Shown piece by piece: positions 1 to 9,009 of a stretch of 45,657 bases of DNA (positions are counted from its first letter, which is position 1; each line of letters starts with the position of its first letter). A program made the translations under genes and the position numbers. Origin of the DNA: an uncultured Saprospiraceae bacterium (GTDB taxonomy: Bacteria > Bacteroidota > Bacteroidia > Chitinophagales > Saprospiraceae); the NCBI GenBank assembly GCA_937950315.1, contig CALFDU010000002.1, positions 1 through 45,657 on the forward strand. Reading direction: 5' to 3'. A model generated the notes under the pieces. The model did no database searches. It had not been told where the DNA came from and worked only from the letters and a program-made list of their open reading frames with translations.

Positions 1-1142
1 TTGACAGCTTCACGGCCGTAATGATATTCTACATACAAAGCTTCCATATAAGTGGTAAAACCTTCATGGATCCACATATCTGCGTGGTCTTTTATAGAAA
101 TTGAATTGCCCCAGTATTCATGGCCAGTCTCGTGCACAATAATATAATCCCAATCCATATCCTTTGGAATCATGGATCCTAAATAACCTCTCTTGTATTG
201 ATTGCCATAAGCAATACCACTTTGGTGTTCCATGCCCAAATAAGGAGTTTCGATAAGTGCGTAACCATCTTTCCAGAAAGGATAGGGGCCAAAGTAGTTT
301 TCAAATGCTTCAAGTACACCTGATACTTGTTGGAAGTGTTCTTTTGCAATTTTTAGATTGCTTGTCAGGACATAATAATCACATGCCAAAATTCCTTGAG
401 TAGGTGAAACATATTCATCTGAAAAATGAATGTAGTCTCCGATATTGACACTGACGTTGTAGTTGTTGATAGGATAACTTACATTCCAGACGTAGGTAGA
501 TTTCTCATCTTGCTCAATTGTTTCAATAAGATTCCCATTGGACACAGCCATTAATTCACTAGGAACAGTAATGCTTATTTTCATGCTATCTGGTTCATCC
601 GATAGGTGATCTTTGTTGGGCCACCAAGAACTAGCGCCGGTGCCTTCGCAGGCCACACCGATCCATGGTGAACCGCGATCATCTTCCTTCCATACAAACC
701 CACCATCCCAAGGTGGTAATTTTGCTTTTATGGGACTCCCATGGTAGCTTACTTTTAACTTGTAGTTTTGACCAACGGTAAGATGGGGTAGGTCAATAAA
801 CAGAGCATCATATTTGGGCGTGAAATGACAGGATTTGCCATCGAGTAAAATTTCATCTACGGTGAGATTGTCAAATAGGTCTAGTTGGAGCGATTTCGAT
901 TTTTCAAGATACTTAAAATGGATAATATTAGAACCGGAAATGGATTCTGTTTTGGGGTCAATATTTACCGAAAGATCATAGTATTTGACATCATAACAAC
1001 TTCTTTCCAATCGTAAGGCACCACGAATACTATCTTTTTCGTTAAATGTAAGATCATTATAATATGTACCATGGTGATGGCTTTGACCTATGGCCACATT
1101 TGCCGAAAGGCTCAAAATCAATAAAAGTATAGCATGTTTCAC
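1..1142 (-). CDS. M1 family metallopeptidase (aminopeptidase N-like), 3' end outside window
   Basis: This is a secreted zinc aminopeptidase of family M1; 380 codons are visible and the C-terminus lies beyond the left edge. The start is GTG at 1142: a stop codon sits directly upstream in frame, and the GTG opens a clear signal peptide (VKHAILLLILSLSANVAIGQ). The catalytic zinc site is intact. HETGH occupies residues 337-341, and after exactly 18 residues comes the third ligand Glu360 in IHEGF, the M1 HExxH-x18-E spacing. The substrate-recognition loop equivalent to GAMEN reads GMEHQS. The N-terminal part (about residues 25-230) is the beta-rich M1 N-domain. The gene is transcribed away from the lipoprotein gene at 1273. 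Family assignment is firm; the peptide substrate cannot be told from sequence. Confidence 0.93.
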   Translation of the reverse strand, partial: MKHAILLLILSLSANVAIGQSHHHGTYYNDLTFNEKDSIRGALRLERSCYDVKYYDLSVNIDPKTESISGSNIIHFKYLEKSKSLQLDLFDNLTVDEILLDGKSCHFTPKYDALFIDLPHLTVGQNYKLKVSYHGSPIKAKLPPWDGGFVWKEDDRGSPWIGVACEGTGASSWWPNKDHLSDEPDSMKISITVPSELMAVSNGNLIETIEQDEKSTYVWNVSYPINNYNVSVNIGDYIHFSDEYVSPTQGILACDYYVLTSNLKIAKEHFQQVSGVLEAFENYFGPYPFWKDGYALIETPYLGMEHQSGIAYGNQYKRGYLGSMIPKDMDWDYIIVHETGHEYWGNSISIKDHADMWIHEGFTTYMEALYVEYHYGREAV

Positions 1143-1272
1143 TTAGGTAGATTTATGATATTAACGATTTATTGCTCATTAACATTTCGTGATAAATATA
1201 TATCTTGTCGGTAGTTTATTAAGGAAATATGTATTGTATTACCTTTAAGAGCCAAAAAAGCTTGATAAAACA

Positions 1273-1665
1273 ATGTATTTACGGTTACTAATCATTTTTA
1301 TTGTTTGTATTGGACTTTCATCTTGTGTTGGTGATAAGAAGCAATTGCCTCATATTGAGAAATTGGAAGACGGTAAATATGTGGTTGTAGGTGCCAAGCG
1401 TAATGGGAAGTTGACTGCCACACTGAATAGTGGATTTTATGAAATAAAGCGGGATAGTGCATTTACCAATCTGACGCAGACGATCGATTCTGTAGGAACA
1501 ACTTTTATTTATAAGAACAATCAAATAATCCACAAAGACCCTCAAGTACTTAGTTTTATTGTCTCTAAAATGACTTCAGATACTTTGGAGTTGAACACAG
1601 AGCTGAAGGGCTTTGAATTTGAATTATATTTAGTCAAAGAATCTACGATTGAAAACCAAGAATAA
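1273..1665 (+). CDS. small lipoprotein of unknown function
   Basis: A 130-residue predicted lipoprotein. The N-terminus MYLRLLIIFIVCIGLSSC ends in a lipobox with the lipidated Cys at residue 18, so the mature protein should be anchored in a membrane on the periplasmic or outer side. I recognise no family for the remaining ~110 residues, which look beta-rich and lack further cysteines. Its 3' end overlaps the start of the following GWxTD gene by 17 bases in another frame, so the two are probably co-transcribed and translationally coupled. A weak promoter-like TACCTTTA lies at 1240-1247, but no convincing -33 partner is visible. Confidence 0.75.
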   Translation: MYLRLLIIFIVCIGLSSCVGDKKQLPHIEKLEDGKYVVVGAKRNGKLTATLNSGFYEIKRDSAFTNLTQTIDSVGTTFIYKNNQIIHKDPQVLSFIVSKMTSDTLELNTELKGFEFELYLVKESTIENQE

Positions 1666-3100
1666 ATTATTACTCTTCTTTTTTGCCTTTGCTTTTTCGA
1701 CGCAAGTAAGCGCCATCAATGTAAGTCTTACGCACAGTCATTTTCAGTCTGAGCAAGGCAGTTATGTTGAAGTTTATGTAAGGATCGCTGGAAATTCTAT
1801 CGAGTATAAATTGATGGAAGATAGCCTTAGTCAAGCCTCTGTATTGGGTCTAATTTTGATTAAGAAAGACGATGAAATAATATCGATTGATAAATTCAAT
1901 ATGGAGGGACCAGTCGGGAAATCGCGCAACGATTTTTGGGGCAAGCGTACCTACAAACTTGACCCTGGTATCTATAAAATGGAGTATACTTTTTCAGATG
2001 AATTTGATGCTCAGAATACCATCAATGAACAACGAACCATCAAGGTTGATGAAAAAGACACGCAAGGCGTCTATTCTTCAGACATTATGTTATTGGCCAA
2101 AGTAGAAGCAGAGGCTGATCTGCCTTTCGGCAAATATGGACTCAAGTTTGAACCACTTGCTTATGATATTGTGACACCAGAGTCTGAAAGTTTGATCTTC
2201 AATTGGGAGTTGTATGGTCTTAAGTCTATCGGCGAAGAACTGTTTGTATCCATGACGGTCTATGATGGATTTAGTGGGGAGTTTGGTAAAAAGTTATTAC
2301 AGAAACACAAGCCTTTGAAGGATGCCAACATGCAGGTGGTGATGGAAGATATTTCCATCATGGATTTGTCATCAGGACAATACCATCTGACACTGGAGGT
2401 ATACAATAGAGAGCGCAAGCAAATTCATTATCGAGAGAAGAACTTTGCCATGGTGCAACCTGTTTCGGATGTGCGATTGAGTGCTACGTTTGATAAAGAA
2501 TTTGAGAATTCATTTGTGGGTATAATGACAGAAGAAGAGGTGGAATATTCTTTGAGAGCACTTAATTCTCAATTGCAAGGGAATATGGTTGAGACACTGA
2601 ATAGCGCTTTGGCATCTGGAGATTTGGAAGCCAAAAAATATTTGTTGTATAGTTACTGGTCTAAGGTAACGCCTGACCAACCAGGTAAAGCGCATGATGC
2701 TTATATGAAAGTGATACGAGCCGTTGATGATGAATTTGGTAGTCATTTTGGACATGGATTTGAAACAGATCGTGGTCATCTATTTATGAAATACGGCAGA
2801 CCCAATGATATGATAAAGGTGGTGGATGAGGTAAATGCGCCTCCGTATGAAATTTGGATCTATTATGACTTCCCAACAACCCAACAATCGAATGTAAAAT
2901 TCTTGTTTTACAATCCGTCACTTTCAGGCGATGATTTTATTCTTTTGCATTCCAATTGTACCGCAGAGCTACAAAACAAACAGTGGGAGCAAGTACTTTA
3001 CGAGGATGCCGTAAGCGAAAAGTTGGGCAACACAATAGATGGCGTCCAAATGCAGGACAATTTTAATCGTAAGGCACGTAGATACTTTAACGACAATTAG
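1649..3100 (+). CDS. GWxTD domain-containing protein
   Basis: A 483-residue exported protein ending in the GWxTD domain, a Bacteroidota family of unknown biochemical function. The hallmark region is at about residues 366-387, where HGFETDRG followed by MKYGRPND replaces the canonical GWxTDRG...YGxPD; note the Trp-to-Phe change in the name-giving motif. The start codon is TTG at 1649, inside the preceding lipoprotein gene. It is chosen because it opens a good signal peptide (KTKNKLLLFFFAFAFSTQVSA), whereas the next in-frame ATG would remove it. The region before the GWxTD domain is beta-rich and contains no motif I recognise. The 17-base overlap with the upstream gene suggests a two-gene unit, perhaps acting in the same envelope process. 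Confidence 0.85.
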   Translation: MKTKNKLLLFFFAFAFSTQVSAINVSLTHSHFQSEQGSYVEVYVRIAGNSIEYKLMEDSLSQASVLGLILIKKDDEIISIDKFNMEGPVGKSRNDFWGKRTYKLDPGIYKMEYTFSDEFDAQNTINEQRTIKVDEKDTQGVYSSDIMLLAKVEAEADLPFGKYGLKFEPLAYDIVTPESESLIFNWELYGLKSIGEELFVSMTVYDGFSGEFGKKLLQKHKPLKDANMQVVMEDISIMDLSSGQYHLTLEVYNRERKQIHYREKNFAMVQPVSDVRLSATFDKEFENSFVGIMTEEEVEYSLRALNSQLQGNMVETLNSALASGDLEAKKYLLYSYWSKVTPDQPGKAHDAYMKVIRAVDDEFGSHFGHGFETDRGHLFMKYGRPNDMIKVVDEVNAPPYEIWIYYDFPTTQQSNVKFLFYNPSLSGDDFILLHSNCTAELQNKQWEQVLYEDAVSEKLGNTIDGVQMQDNFNRKARRYFNDN

Positions 3101-3122
3101 GCCTTTTTCTGTTAAAGATTTT

Positions 3123-3130
3123 TAATTTTG
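3123..3130 (+). promoter_or_regulatory. candidate -7 promoter element upstream of TonB receptor
   Basis: TAATTTTG fits the Bacteroidota -7 consensus TAnnTTTG and lies 43 bases before the receptor start codon at 3173. A clear -33 TTTG partner is not seen, so the call is tentative. Confidence 0.35.
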
Positions 3131-3172
3131 CGCCTATTATCCCAATCTTCGGGTTCACTATTTTAGGCATAT

Positions 3173-5467
3173 ATGACACATTCCTCAAGAATACATATTT
3201 TCAGATCATTCTTATTGATATTTCTTACGTTTGGTTCAATTGCGCTAATGGCGCAGACGGGACTTGTAAGAGGTCATGCCTATGATGCTGATTCAGGAGA
3301 ACCGATCACTTTTGGTAACGCAGTTCTTGAAGGGACTACGATGGGAACCAATACAGATATTGATGGGTTTTTCACTTTGACAGATGTACCCGTTGGGACA
3401 TACAATCTTCAGATAAGCTTTATTGGTTACGAGACTCAGACGGTTGAGATTGTTGTCAAAGAGGGTAGTATTGTCTATCAAAAAATGATGGTTAAGCCTG
3501 GAGGAGTCCAACTACAAGCGGTAGACATCTCCGCAAGACGAGAAGTGGCTCGAACAGAAGTACAAATTTCCAAGCTTCAAGTATCACAAAAACAAATCAA
3601 AGCCTTGCCGTCTACGGGTGGTGATGCTGACATCTTACAATACCTTCAAGTTTTACCTGGTGTGATTACAACAGGAGATCAGGGTGGGCAGATATTTATT
3701 AGAGGAGGTTCGCCGATTCAAAATAAAATCATGTTGGATGGTATGACGATTTATAATCCATTTCACTCTGTAGGATTTTATTCGGTTTTTGAAACGGAGT
3801 TGATTAAGAATGTAGATGTATTGACTGGTGGATTTAACGCAGAGCATGGCGGAAGGATTTCAGCAGTTGTTGATATCAATACCAGAGAAGGAAACAAAAA
3901 GAGACTGGCAGGACAGTTGTCAGCGAGTCCATTTTCTGTTAAGGCATTGATTGAAGGACCGATTATCAAGTTGCAGGAAGACAAAGGAGCAGTTTCATTT
4001 GTATTGACCGGAAAAAGATCAATCATTGATCAAGCATCTCAATCAATATACTCGTATGCAGGAGCCAATGATTCCATTGGATTGCCATTCTTTTTCAATG
4101 ACGTGTATTCCAAATTATCCTTTGTAAGCAATAATGGATCTAAGTTTAATGTGTTCGGATTTAACTTTCAAGATGAATACAATGACCCTTCGATTGCGAG
4201 AATCGGATGGCAGAATAGTGGAGGAGGAATGAATTTTAATATACTTCCATCTAGTAGCTCTTTGATTGTTAATGGTATTGCTGGATTCTCAGATTATAAA
4301 TCAGAGATTGAAGAGTCAGTTCCAAGAAGTAGCCAGATACGAGAATTTTTTGTTGGATTGAATTTTGGGTTTTTTCAAGGTAACTACGAGTTAAAATACG
4401 GAATTGAGATAAAGAACATTTTTACCAATTTCAATTTCACCAATCAGTTTAATGTAAATCTTGAACAGTTTCAAAGTACAACAGAATTATCTGCTTTTGT
4501 GAAGTTTAGACAGGCATGGGATAGGTTGGTTATTGAGCCAAGCGTGAGATTGCAATACTATGCTTCATTGCCAGAAGCATCTCTTGAACCGAGATTTGGA
4601 CTAAAATATAATATAACCGATTATTTGAGGTTCAAGTTGGCAGCAGGTATTTATAGTCAAAACCTTATCAGTTCATCCAATGAGAGAGATGTTGTTAATT
4701 TGTTTACTGGATTTCTGTCAGGACCCGATTCTCGTTTCAATGATTTAGATGGCAACCCAGTAACATCAAAGCTGCAGAAATCTCAGCATTTGGTGACGGG
4801 TTTTGAAGCGGATGTCTTTAAGAATTTTGAAGTGAATCTTGAAGGGTATATTAAGAATTTCCCTCAGTTGATCATTGTGAATAGAAACAAAGTTAATCTG
4901 GAAGATCCAAATTTTGCCACTGAGACAGGGATTGCTTATGGAGGAGATATTTCAATTAAGTACCAAACGTCAAATTGGTATTTCTGGACAACCTATTCAT
5001 TGGGATTTGTAAATAGAAATGATGGAGAGCAGATATACAGAACGATTTTTGATCGTCGTCACAATCTGAATTTCTTGGCAAGTTATAATTTTGGAGAGAA
5101 GCTTGATTGGCAGGTAAGTGCGAGGTATAATTTTGGAACCGGATTTCCTTTTACACAGACGCAATCATTTTATAATTACCAACCGTTTGCAGAAGGTTCT
5201 TCGACTCCTTATGAAACCAATAATTCAAATAATATTGGTATCATATTTTCTGATGAAAGAAATGGAGGCGAATTACCACCATATCATAGACTGGATTTGT
5301 CTGCGCAAAAGACCATTACGTTTAGCAAGAATCTGAATGCAGTCGTAGTGGCAAGTATCACTAATGTTACTGATAGAGATAATATATTCTTCTTTGACAG
5401 AGTTAGATATGAGAGGGTTAATCAATTGCCTATCTTACCAAGTATTGGAGTTAAATTTAATTTTTAA
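3173..5467 (+). CDS. TonB-dependent receptor with carboxypeptidase-regulatory-like domain
   Basis: A 764-residue outer-membrane receptor for active uptake of an unidentified ligand, energised by TonB. A signal peptide (residues 1-27, ending ALMAQ) is followed by a carboxypeptidase-regulatory-like beta-sandwich (about 30-110; FIGYETQTVEI marks its end). Next come a plug domain (about 140-235, with LQVLPGV, FIRGGSP, MLDGMTIYNP and NVDVLTGGFNAEHGGR) and a beta-barrel ending in the expected C-terminal Phe (VKFNF). Length is short to normal for the family. The next gene, a lipoprotein, starts 11 bases after the stop codon, so the pair is very likely co-transcribed. That lipoprotein is not SusD-like, so this is not a classical SusCD glycan system. 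Substrate unknown. Confidence 0.92.
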   Translation: MTHSSRIHIFRSFLLIFLTFGSIALMAQTGLVRGHAYDADSGEPITFGNAVLEGTTMGTNTDIDGFFTLTDVPVGTYNLQISFIGYETQTVEIVVKEGSIVYQKMMVKPGGVQLQAVDISARREVARTEVQISKLQVSQKQIKALPSTGGDADILQYLQVLPGVITTGDQGGQIFIRGGSPIQNKIMLDGMTIYNPFHSVGFYSVFETELIKNVDVLTGGFNAEHGGRISAVVDINTREGNKKRLAGQLSASPFSVKALIEGPIIKLQEDKGAVSFVLTGKRSIIDQASQSIYSYAGANDSIGLPFFFNDVYSKLSFVSNNGSKFNVFGFNFQDEYNDPSIARIGWQNSGGGMNFNILPSSSSLIVNGIAGFSDYKSEIEESVPRSSQIREFFVGLNFGFFQGNYELKYGIEIKNIFTNFNFTNQFNVNLEQFQSTTELSAFVKFRQAWDRLVIEPSVRLQYYASLPEASLEPRFGLKYNITDYLRFKLAAGIYSQNLISSSNERDVVNLFTGFLSGPDSRFNDLDGNPVTSKLQKSQHLVTGFEADVFKNFEVNLEGYIKNFPQLIIVNRNKVNLEDPNFATETGIAYGGDISIKYQTSNWYFWTTYSLGFVNRNDGEQIYRTIFDRRHNLNFLASYNFGEKLDWQVSARYNFGTGFPFTQTQSFYNYQPFAEGSSTPYETNNSNNIGIIFSDERNGGELPPYHRLDLSAQKTITFSKNLNAVVVASITNVTDRDNIFFFDRVRYERVNQLPILPSIGVKFNF

Positions 5468-5478
5468 AAAATCAGAAA

Positions 5479-5988
5479 ATGAATAAGTTCTTTGCCTTTT
5501 TTGTATTCTTAGTATTGTTGGCTTCATCATGTAAAGATCCTTGTGATGATATAAATTGTAATGATGGTGTTTGCCTTGACGGGACTTGTCTTTGTGATGA
5601 TGGATTTGAGGGAGTGAATTGTGAAAGAGCAGAAAGAGAAAAATTCCTTGGAACATGGGAAGGTGATATTGATTGCGGAGAAACACTAGGAGAAAATGAA
5701 GTTACACTCATTGTGGCTGAAGATCCATCAGATCCTACGAATGTATTAATTTCTTTAGCTGGTTTCGAACTAATTGATTTTGAACCACTTTCAGGTACAG
5801 TGGCAGGAAACAGATTGTTTATTACTTCTTCTACACAATCTTTTGATCCATTTGGCTTAGGTCAAGAAATTGACATTATAATCAGTGGTGATGGGGAATT
5901 TAATGAGGATGGTACAGTGACCATGAATATGGCACTTGCAGCTGCTACGTTTTCATTTAATTGTACAGGAATACTTAGCCCGCAATAG
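5479..5988 (+). CDS. EGF-like cysteine-rich lipoprotein
   Basis: A 169-residue lipoprotein. The signal MNKFFAFFVFLVLLASSC gives the lipidated Cys at residue 18. Immediately after it lies a compact six-cysteine motif (Cys 22, 27, 32, 37, 39, 48) whose second half, CLCDDGFEGVNC, matches the EGF CxCxxGFxGxxC pattern. The remaining ~115 residues are beta-rich, with no family recognised; the alternating pattern would suit a small beta-barrel or sandwich. The gene follows the TonB receptor by 11 bases and is closed by a strong hairpin terminator, so it probably works at the outer membrane with that receptor. A role as an accessory ligand-binding lipoprotein is inference only. Confidence 0.82.
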   Translation: MNKFFAFFVFLVLLASSCKDPCDDINCNDGVCLDGTCLCDDGFEGVNCERAEREKFLGTWEGDIDCGETLGENEVTLIVAEDPSDPTNVLISLAGFELIDFEPLSGTVAGNRLFITSSTQSFDPFGLGQEIDIIISGDGEFNEDGTVTMNMALAAATFSFNCTGILSPQ

Positions 5989-6010
5989 GTTAAGCAAAAG
6001 AAAATATAGA

Positions 6011-6045
6011 AAAAAGGGGAAAGATTATCTTTCCCCTTTTTTTTG
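6011..6045 (+). terminator. rho-independent terminator
   Basis: A perfect 13-bp inverted repeat (6011-6023 with 6029-6041) around a 5-base loop, with a GC core of AGGGGAAAG/CTTTCCCCT followed by a T run. It closes the receptor-lipoprotein unit. Confidence 0.9.
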
Positions 6046-6074
6046 TTTAAAATGGTATAATTGATTTACATTTG
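6042..6074 (+). promoter_or_regulatory. Bacteroidota-type promoter (-33 TTTG, -7 TACATTTG)
   Basis: TTTG at 6042-6045, a 21-base spacer and TACATTTG at 6067-6074 match the Bacteroidota promoter TTTG-N17-23-TAnnTTTG. Transcription would begin near 6081, only about 10 bases before the ATG at 6092. The -33 element overlaps the T-tract of the preceding terminator. Confidence 0.6.
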
Positions 6075-6091
6075 CGTTGAAATTTAAGACA

Positions 6092-6568
6092 ATGAATCAT
6101 AAGCTTACACCTGAGGAAGGTGAACAACTAAGAAAGGCAATTGCTCAGATAACAATTTTAATTGCAGGGGCAGACGGAAATATTGAAAAGCAAGAACTTT
6201 CTTGGGCCAAAAAGATCTCACAAATCAGAGAATACAACCACCCAGTTGCATTGAATGATTATTATAAATCTGTTGGCACCGATTATGATCAGCTTGTTTC
6301 AAACATGATTTCTGATTTGCCAAACGACACTAAAGAAAGAACAGCTGCTCTATCAGCCAGTCTTGCTGAATTGAATCCGATTTTGGCAAAACTAGACAAT
6401 GATGATGCTTATTTTTATTACAAGAGTTTTACGTCATTTGCAGAATATGTAGCCAAAGCTACAGGAGGAATACTAGGATTTTTCAGCGTAAGCTCCGAAG
6501 AAAAGAGCTTGATGTCTTTGCCAATGATCACGCCGATCGTCTTGGAGGAGGCTTCTGAAGAGGAATAA
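6092..6568 (+). CDS. TerB-like helical protein
   Basis: A predicted cytoplasmic, mostly helical protein of 158 residues. The segment ITILIAGADGNIEKQELSWA (about residues 19-38) resembles the start of TerB-family domains, where an acidic ADG..x..E pattern sits between two helices; I see no other family signature. An in-frame TTG at 6077 would add five residues, but it lies at or before the predicted transcription start, so ATG 6092 is preferred. It heads a likely operon with the TonB receptor (49-base gap), DUF547 lipoprotein and dehydrogenase. Function unknown; a metal-stress role should not be assumed from the TerB resemblance. Confidence 0.7.
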   Translation: MNHKLTPEEGEQLRKAIAQITILIAGADGNIEKQELSWAKKISQIREYNHPVALNDYYKSVGTDYDQLVSNMISDLPNDTKERTAALSASLAELNPILAKLDNDDAYFYYKSFTSFAEYVAKATGGILGFFSVSSEEKSLMSLPMITPIVLEEASEEE

Positions 6569-6617
6569 TTATTCTGTTTATTTTGGTAACTTCAAGGAAC
6601 AAACAAATTGTCCTTCT

Positions 6618-8954
6618 ATGAAGTGCCTATTGTCCTTTTTCTTTTTATGTGTTTACATTCACTGTGCTGCTCAGCAAGGAGTAGTGGGAATTGTTTCCGA
6701 CGCAAATACAGGTGAAGCACTTATCGCTGCCAATATTTCGGTAAATGAAGGTGGTGTCTTTTCAGAAGTTGATGGAAGCTATGAAATAGCTTTAACTCCA
6801 GGTCAACATACATTGTCTGTCAGCTATATAGGTTATGAGGCAATAAGCAAAACCATTCGAGTAAAAGCAGGAGAATTTACAACTGTTGATTTTGAACTTG
6901 CTGCTTCTAAGTTATTATTAGAAACAGCCACCATCACTGGATCAAAATATGAGCGATCTGTGGCAGAAGCGCCTGTATCCATAAGTGTCATTTTACCAGA
7001 TGTGATTGAGTCCAACAATACCAGTGATATTGCCACTATTCTTGACAAAGTTCCCGGAGTACAGATCATTGATGGACAAGCCAATATCAGAGGTGGATCT
7101 GGCTTTTCTTACGGTGCTGGTAGTAGAGTGATGTTGCTGGTAGATGAAATTCCTGGCTTACAAGTAGATTCAGGCTTGGCCAATTGGAAAGACATTCCTA
7201 CTGAGAACATCAGTCAAATTGAGGTAATCAAAGGTGCATCCAGTGTGCTTTATGGTTCTGCTGCGATGAATGGAATCATACATGTGAGAACCGGTTATGC
7301 AACCTCCGAACCAGAAACAAAATTGAATGTTGCATACAATACTTTTGGGTCACCCCAAGATCTGAGAAAACAATGGTGGGATAAAGCACCTAATGATTTT
7401 GTGATTTCTGGCGTTCACAAAAGAAAGATCGGAAAGCTTGATTTGGTAGTTAATGGATTTTTCAACGACGAGTCTAAATTTTATTCAACAGATAATGGAA
7501 CCATCACTGGCGATGATGATCGACCAATGGAGTCCACCAAAATAAGAGGAGGTGTAAAATTAAGATATCGAGTCAACGATCAATTGTCTTTTTCTTTAAA
7601 TACCTTGATTACAAGATTGAATGCATCGAGTCCCTTTCTTTGGAAGAATCCGACGAGTGGTGCGTACGAAAATTTTCCTGGTGCCATCACAGAAGGTATA
7701 CGAACAAGGTTCTTTATCGATCCTACCATTAAATACTATGATAAAAATGGCGGAAAGCATCAGTTACAAAGTCGACAATATTCTACGGACAACGATCAAA
7801 ATAATAATCAGTCCAATACTTCCTTTAGTAATTATTTTGAATATCAATATCAGAAAAAAATCAACGAAATTGGTTTGCTAAGTACTTCGGGTATTTCTAC
7901 ACAGTTAGTAAACTCTGATTCGGAATTGTTTGGGGATACTACATTTTTTTCTCGCAACTTGGCTTTATATACGCAACTAGAAAAAGAGTTTTTTAACTCA
8001 TTAAATGTGTTGGCGGGTGTGCGTCTTGAAAACAATGTGCAAGTAAGTCCGGAGGATTTTATGGGCTTTACCATTCCAGATGGAAGGGATGAAGATTCAC
8101 AATTTATAGCTAGGGGAGCATTGAATTACGAAGTATCCAAATTTACATTCTTAAGAGCTTCACTTGGACAAGGTTATCGATATCCGACCATCAGTGAACG
8201 TTTCATAACTACAAGTTTTGGAGGGTTGAATATATTTTCCAATCCATTTTTGGAACCTGAAACAGGTTGGTCATCTGAATTGGGAATCAAGCAAGGATAT
8301 AAGATAAGGGAGCTGAATGGTTTTTTTGATGTGGCTGCATTTTGGAGTCAATATGACAACATGATGGAATTTACCTTTACAACAGTTAATGGTATACCTG
8401 GTTTTCGGTCTGAAAATGTGGGAGACATAGATATCAAGGGAATTGAAGTTACGGCTGAAGGAATTACCCATTTGTCAGATTTTAAAATTGGATTTTTAAC
8501 GGGGTATACTTTCATCAATCCGATCTACAGGAATTTTGAGGACAATGATGCTTTGCAAGAATCTTTGTCAAGTTCAAGGATCTTGATTGATGGAATTTTG
8601 GAAGATGCGGATGCTATAAATATATTGAAATACAGAAGCCGGCACAATGTGAAAGCCGATATCCAATTTGGATACAAGGATTTCTTATTGGGTGTAAATA
8701 TTACCAGAGTGAGCCATGTAGAGAATGTAGACTTTTTATTGGCTAACTTTGCAGGTATAAGAGAGTATAGGGCTTTGGATCAAGATGGTTATATGACCTT
8801 GGATGCACGAGTATCTTATGCCTTCACATATTCTGATGTAGATACCAAGGTGTCATTGGTCGGCAAGAATATGTTGAATGAAGAATATACAATACGACCT
8901 GGACTGCTAGAAGCCCCAAGAAACTATGCTTTAAGAATTGATGTAAAATTCTAA
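6618..8954 (+). CDS. TonB-dependent receptor (BtuB/FecA-like plug) with carboxypeptidase-regulatory-like domain
   Basis: A 778-residue outer-membrane active-transport receptor. A signal peptide (residues 1-18) is followed by a carboxypeptidase-regulatory-like domain (about 20-98; SYIGYEAISKTIRV). The plug (about 112-228) has IATILDKVPGV, NIRGGSGFSYG, MLLVDEIPG and the highly conserved IEVIKGASSVLYGSAAMNGI. The barrel ends in RIDVKF with the terminal Phe. The plug resembles siderophore, cobalamin or metal-chelate receptors more than SusC, but the ligand is not deducible. It lies in a likely operon between a TerB-like gene and a DUF547 lipoprotein, with no terminator before the dehydrogenase end at 11284. 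Confidence 0.92.
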   Translation: MKCLLSFFFLCVYIHCAAQQGVVGIVSDANTGEALIAANISVNEGGVFSEVDGSYEIALTPGQHTLSVSYIGYEAISKTIRVKAGEFTTVDFELAASKLLLETATITGSKYERSVAEAPVSISVILPDVIESNNTSDIATILDKVPGVQIIDGQANIRGGSGFSYGAGSRVMLLVDEIPGLQVDSGLANWKDIPTENISQIEVIKGASSVLYGSAAMNGIIHVRTGYATSEPETKLNVAYNTFGSPQDLRKQWWDKAPNDFVISGVHKRKIGKLDLVVNGFFNDESKFYSTDNGTITGDDDRPMESTKIRGGVKLRYRVNDQLSFSLNTLITRLNASSPFLWKNPTSGAYENFPGAITEGIRTRFFIDPTIKYYDKNGGKHQLQSRQYSTDNDQNNNQSNTSFSNYFEYQYQKKINEIGLLSTSGISTQLVNSDSELFGDTTFFSRNLALYTQLEKEFFNSLNVLAGVRLENNVQVSPEDFMGFTIPDGRDEDSQFIARGALNYEVSKFTFLRASLGQGYRYPTISERFITTSFGGLNIFSNPFLEPETGWSSELGIKQGYKIRELNGFFDVAAFWSQYDNMMEFTFTTVNGIPGFRSENVGDIDIKGIEVTAEGITHLSDFKIGFLTGYTFINPIYRNFEDNDALQESLSSSRILIDGILEDADAINILKYRSRHNVKADIQFGYKDFLLGVNITRVSHVENVDFLLANFAGIREYRALDQDGYMTLDARVSYAFTYSDVDTKVSLVGKNMLNEEYTIRPGLLEAPRNYALRIDVKF

Positions 8955-9009
8955 TTAAACAGAACATCTTAAAGAATCAATGGTTAATCAAGTAACGAAC
9001 AATAAAAAC

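Noticed and set aside
5479-5988. SusD-type partner of the TonB receptor
   Set aside because: At 169 residues with an EGF-like motif it is far too short and lacks the TPR-helical SusD features.
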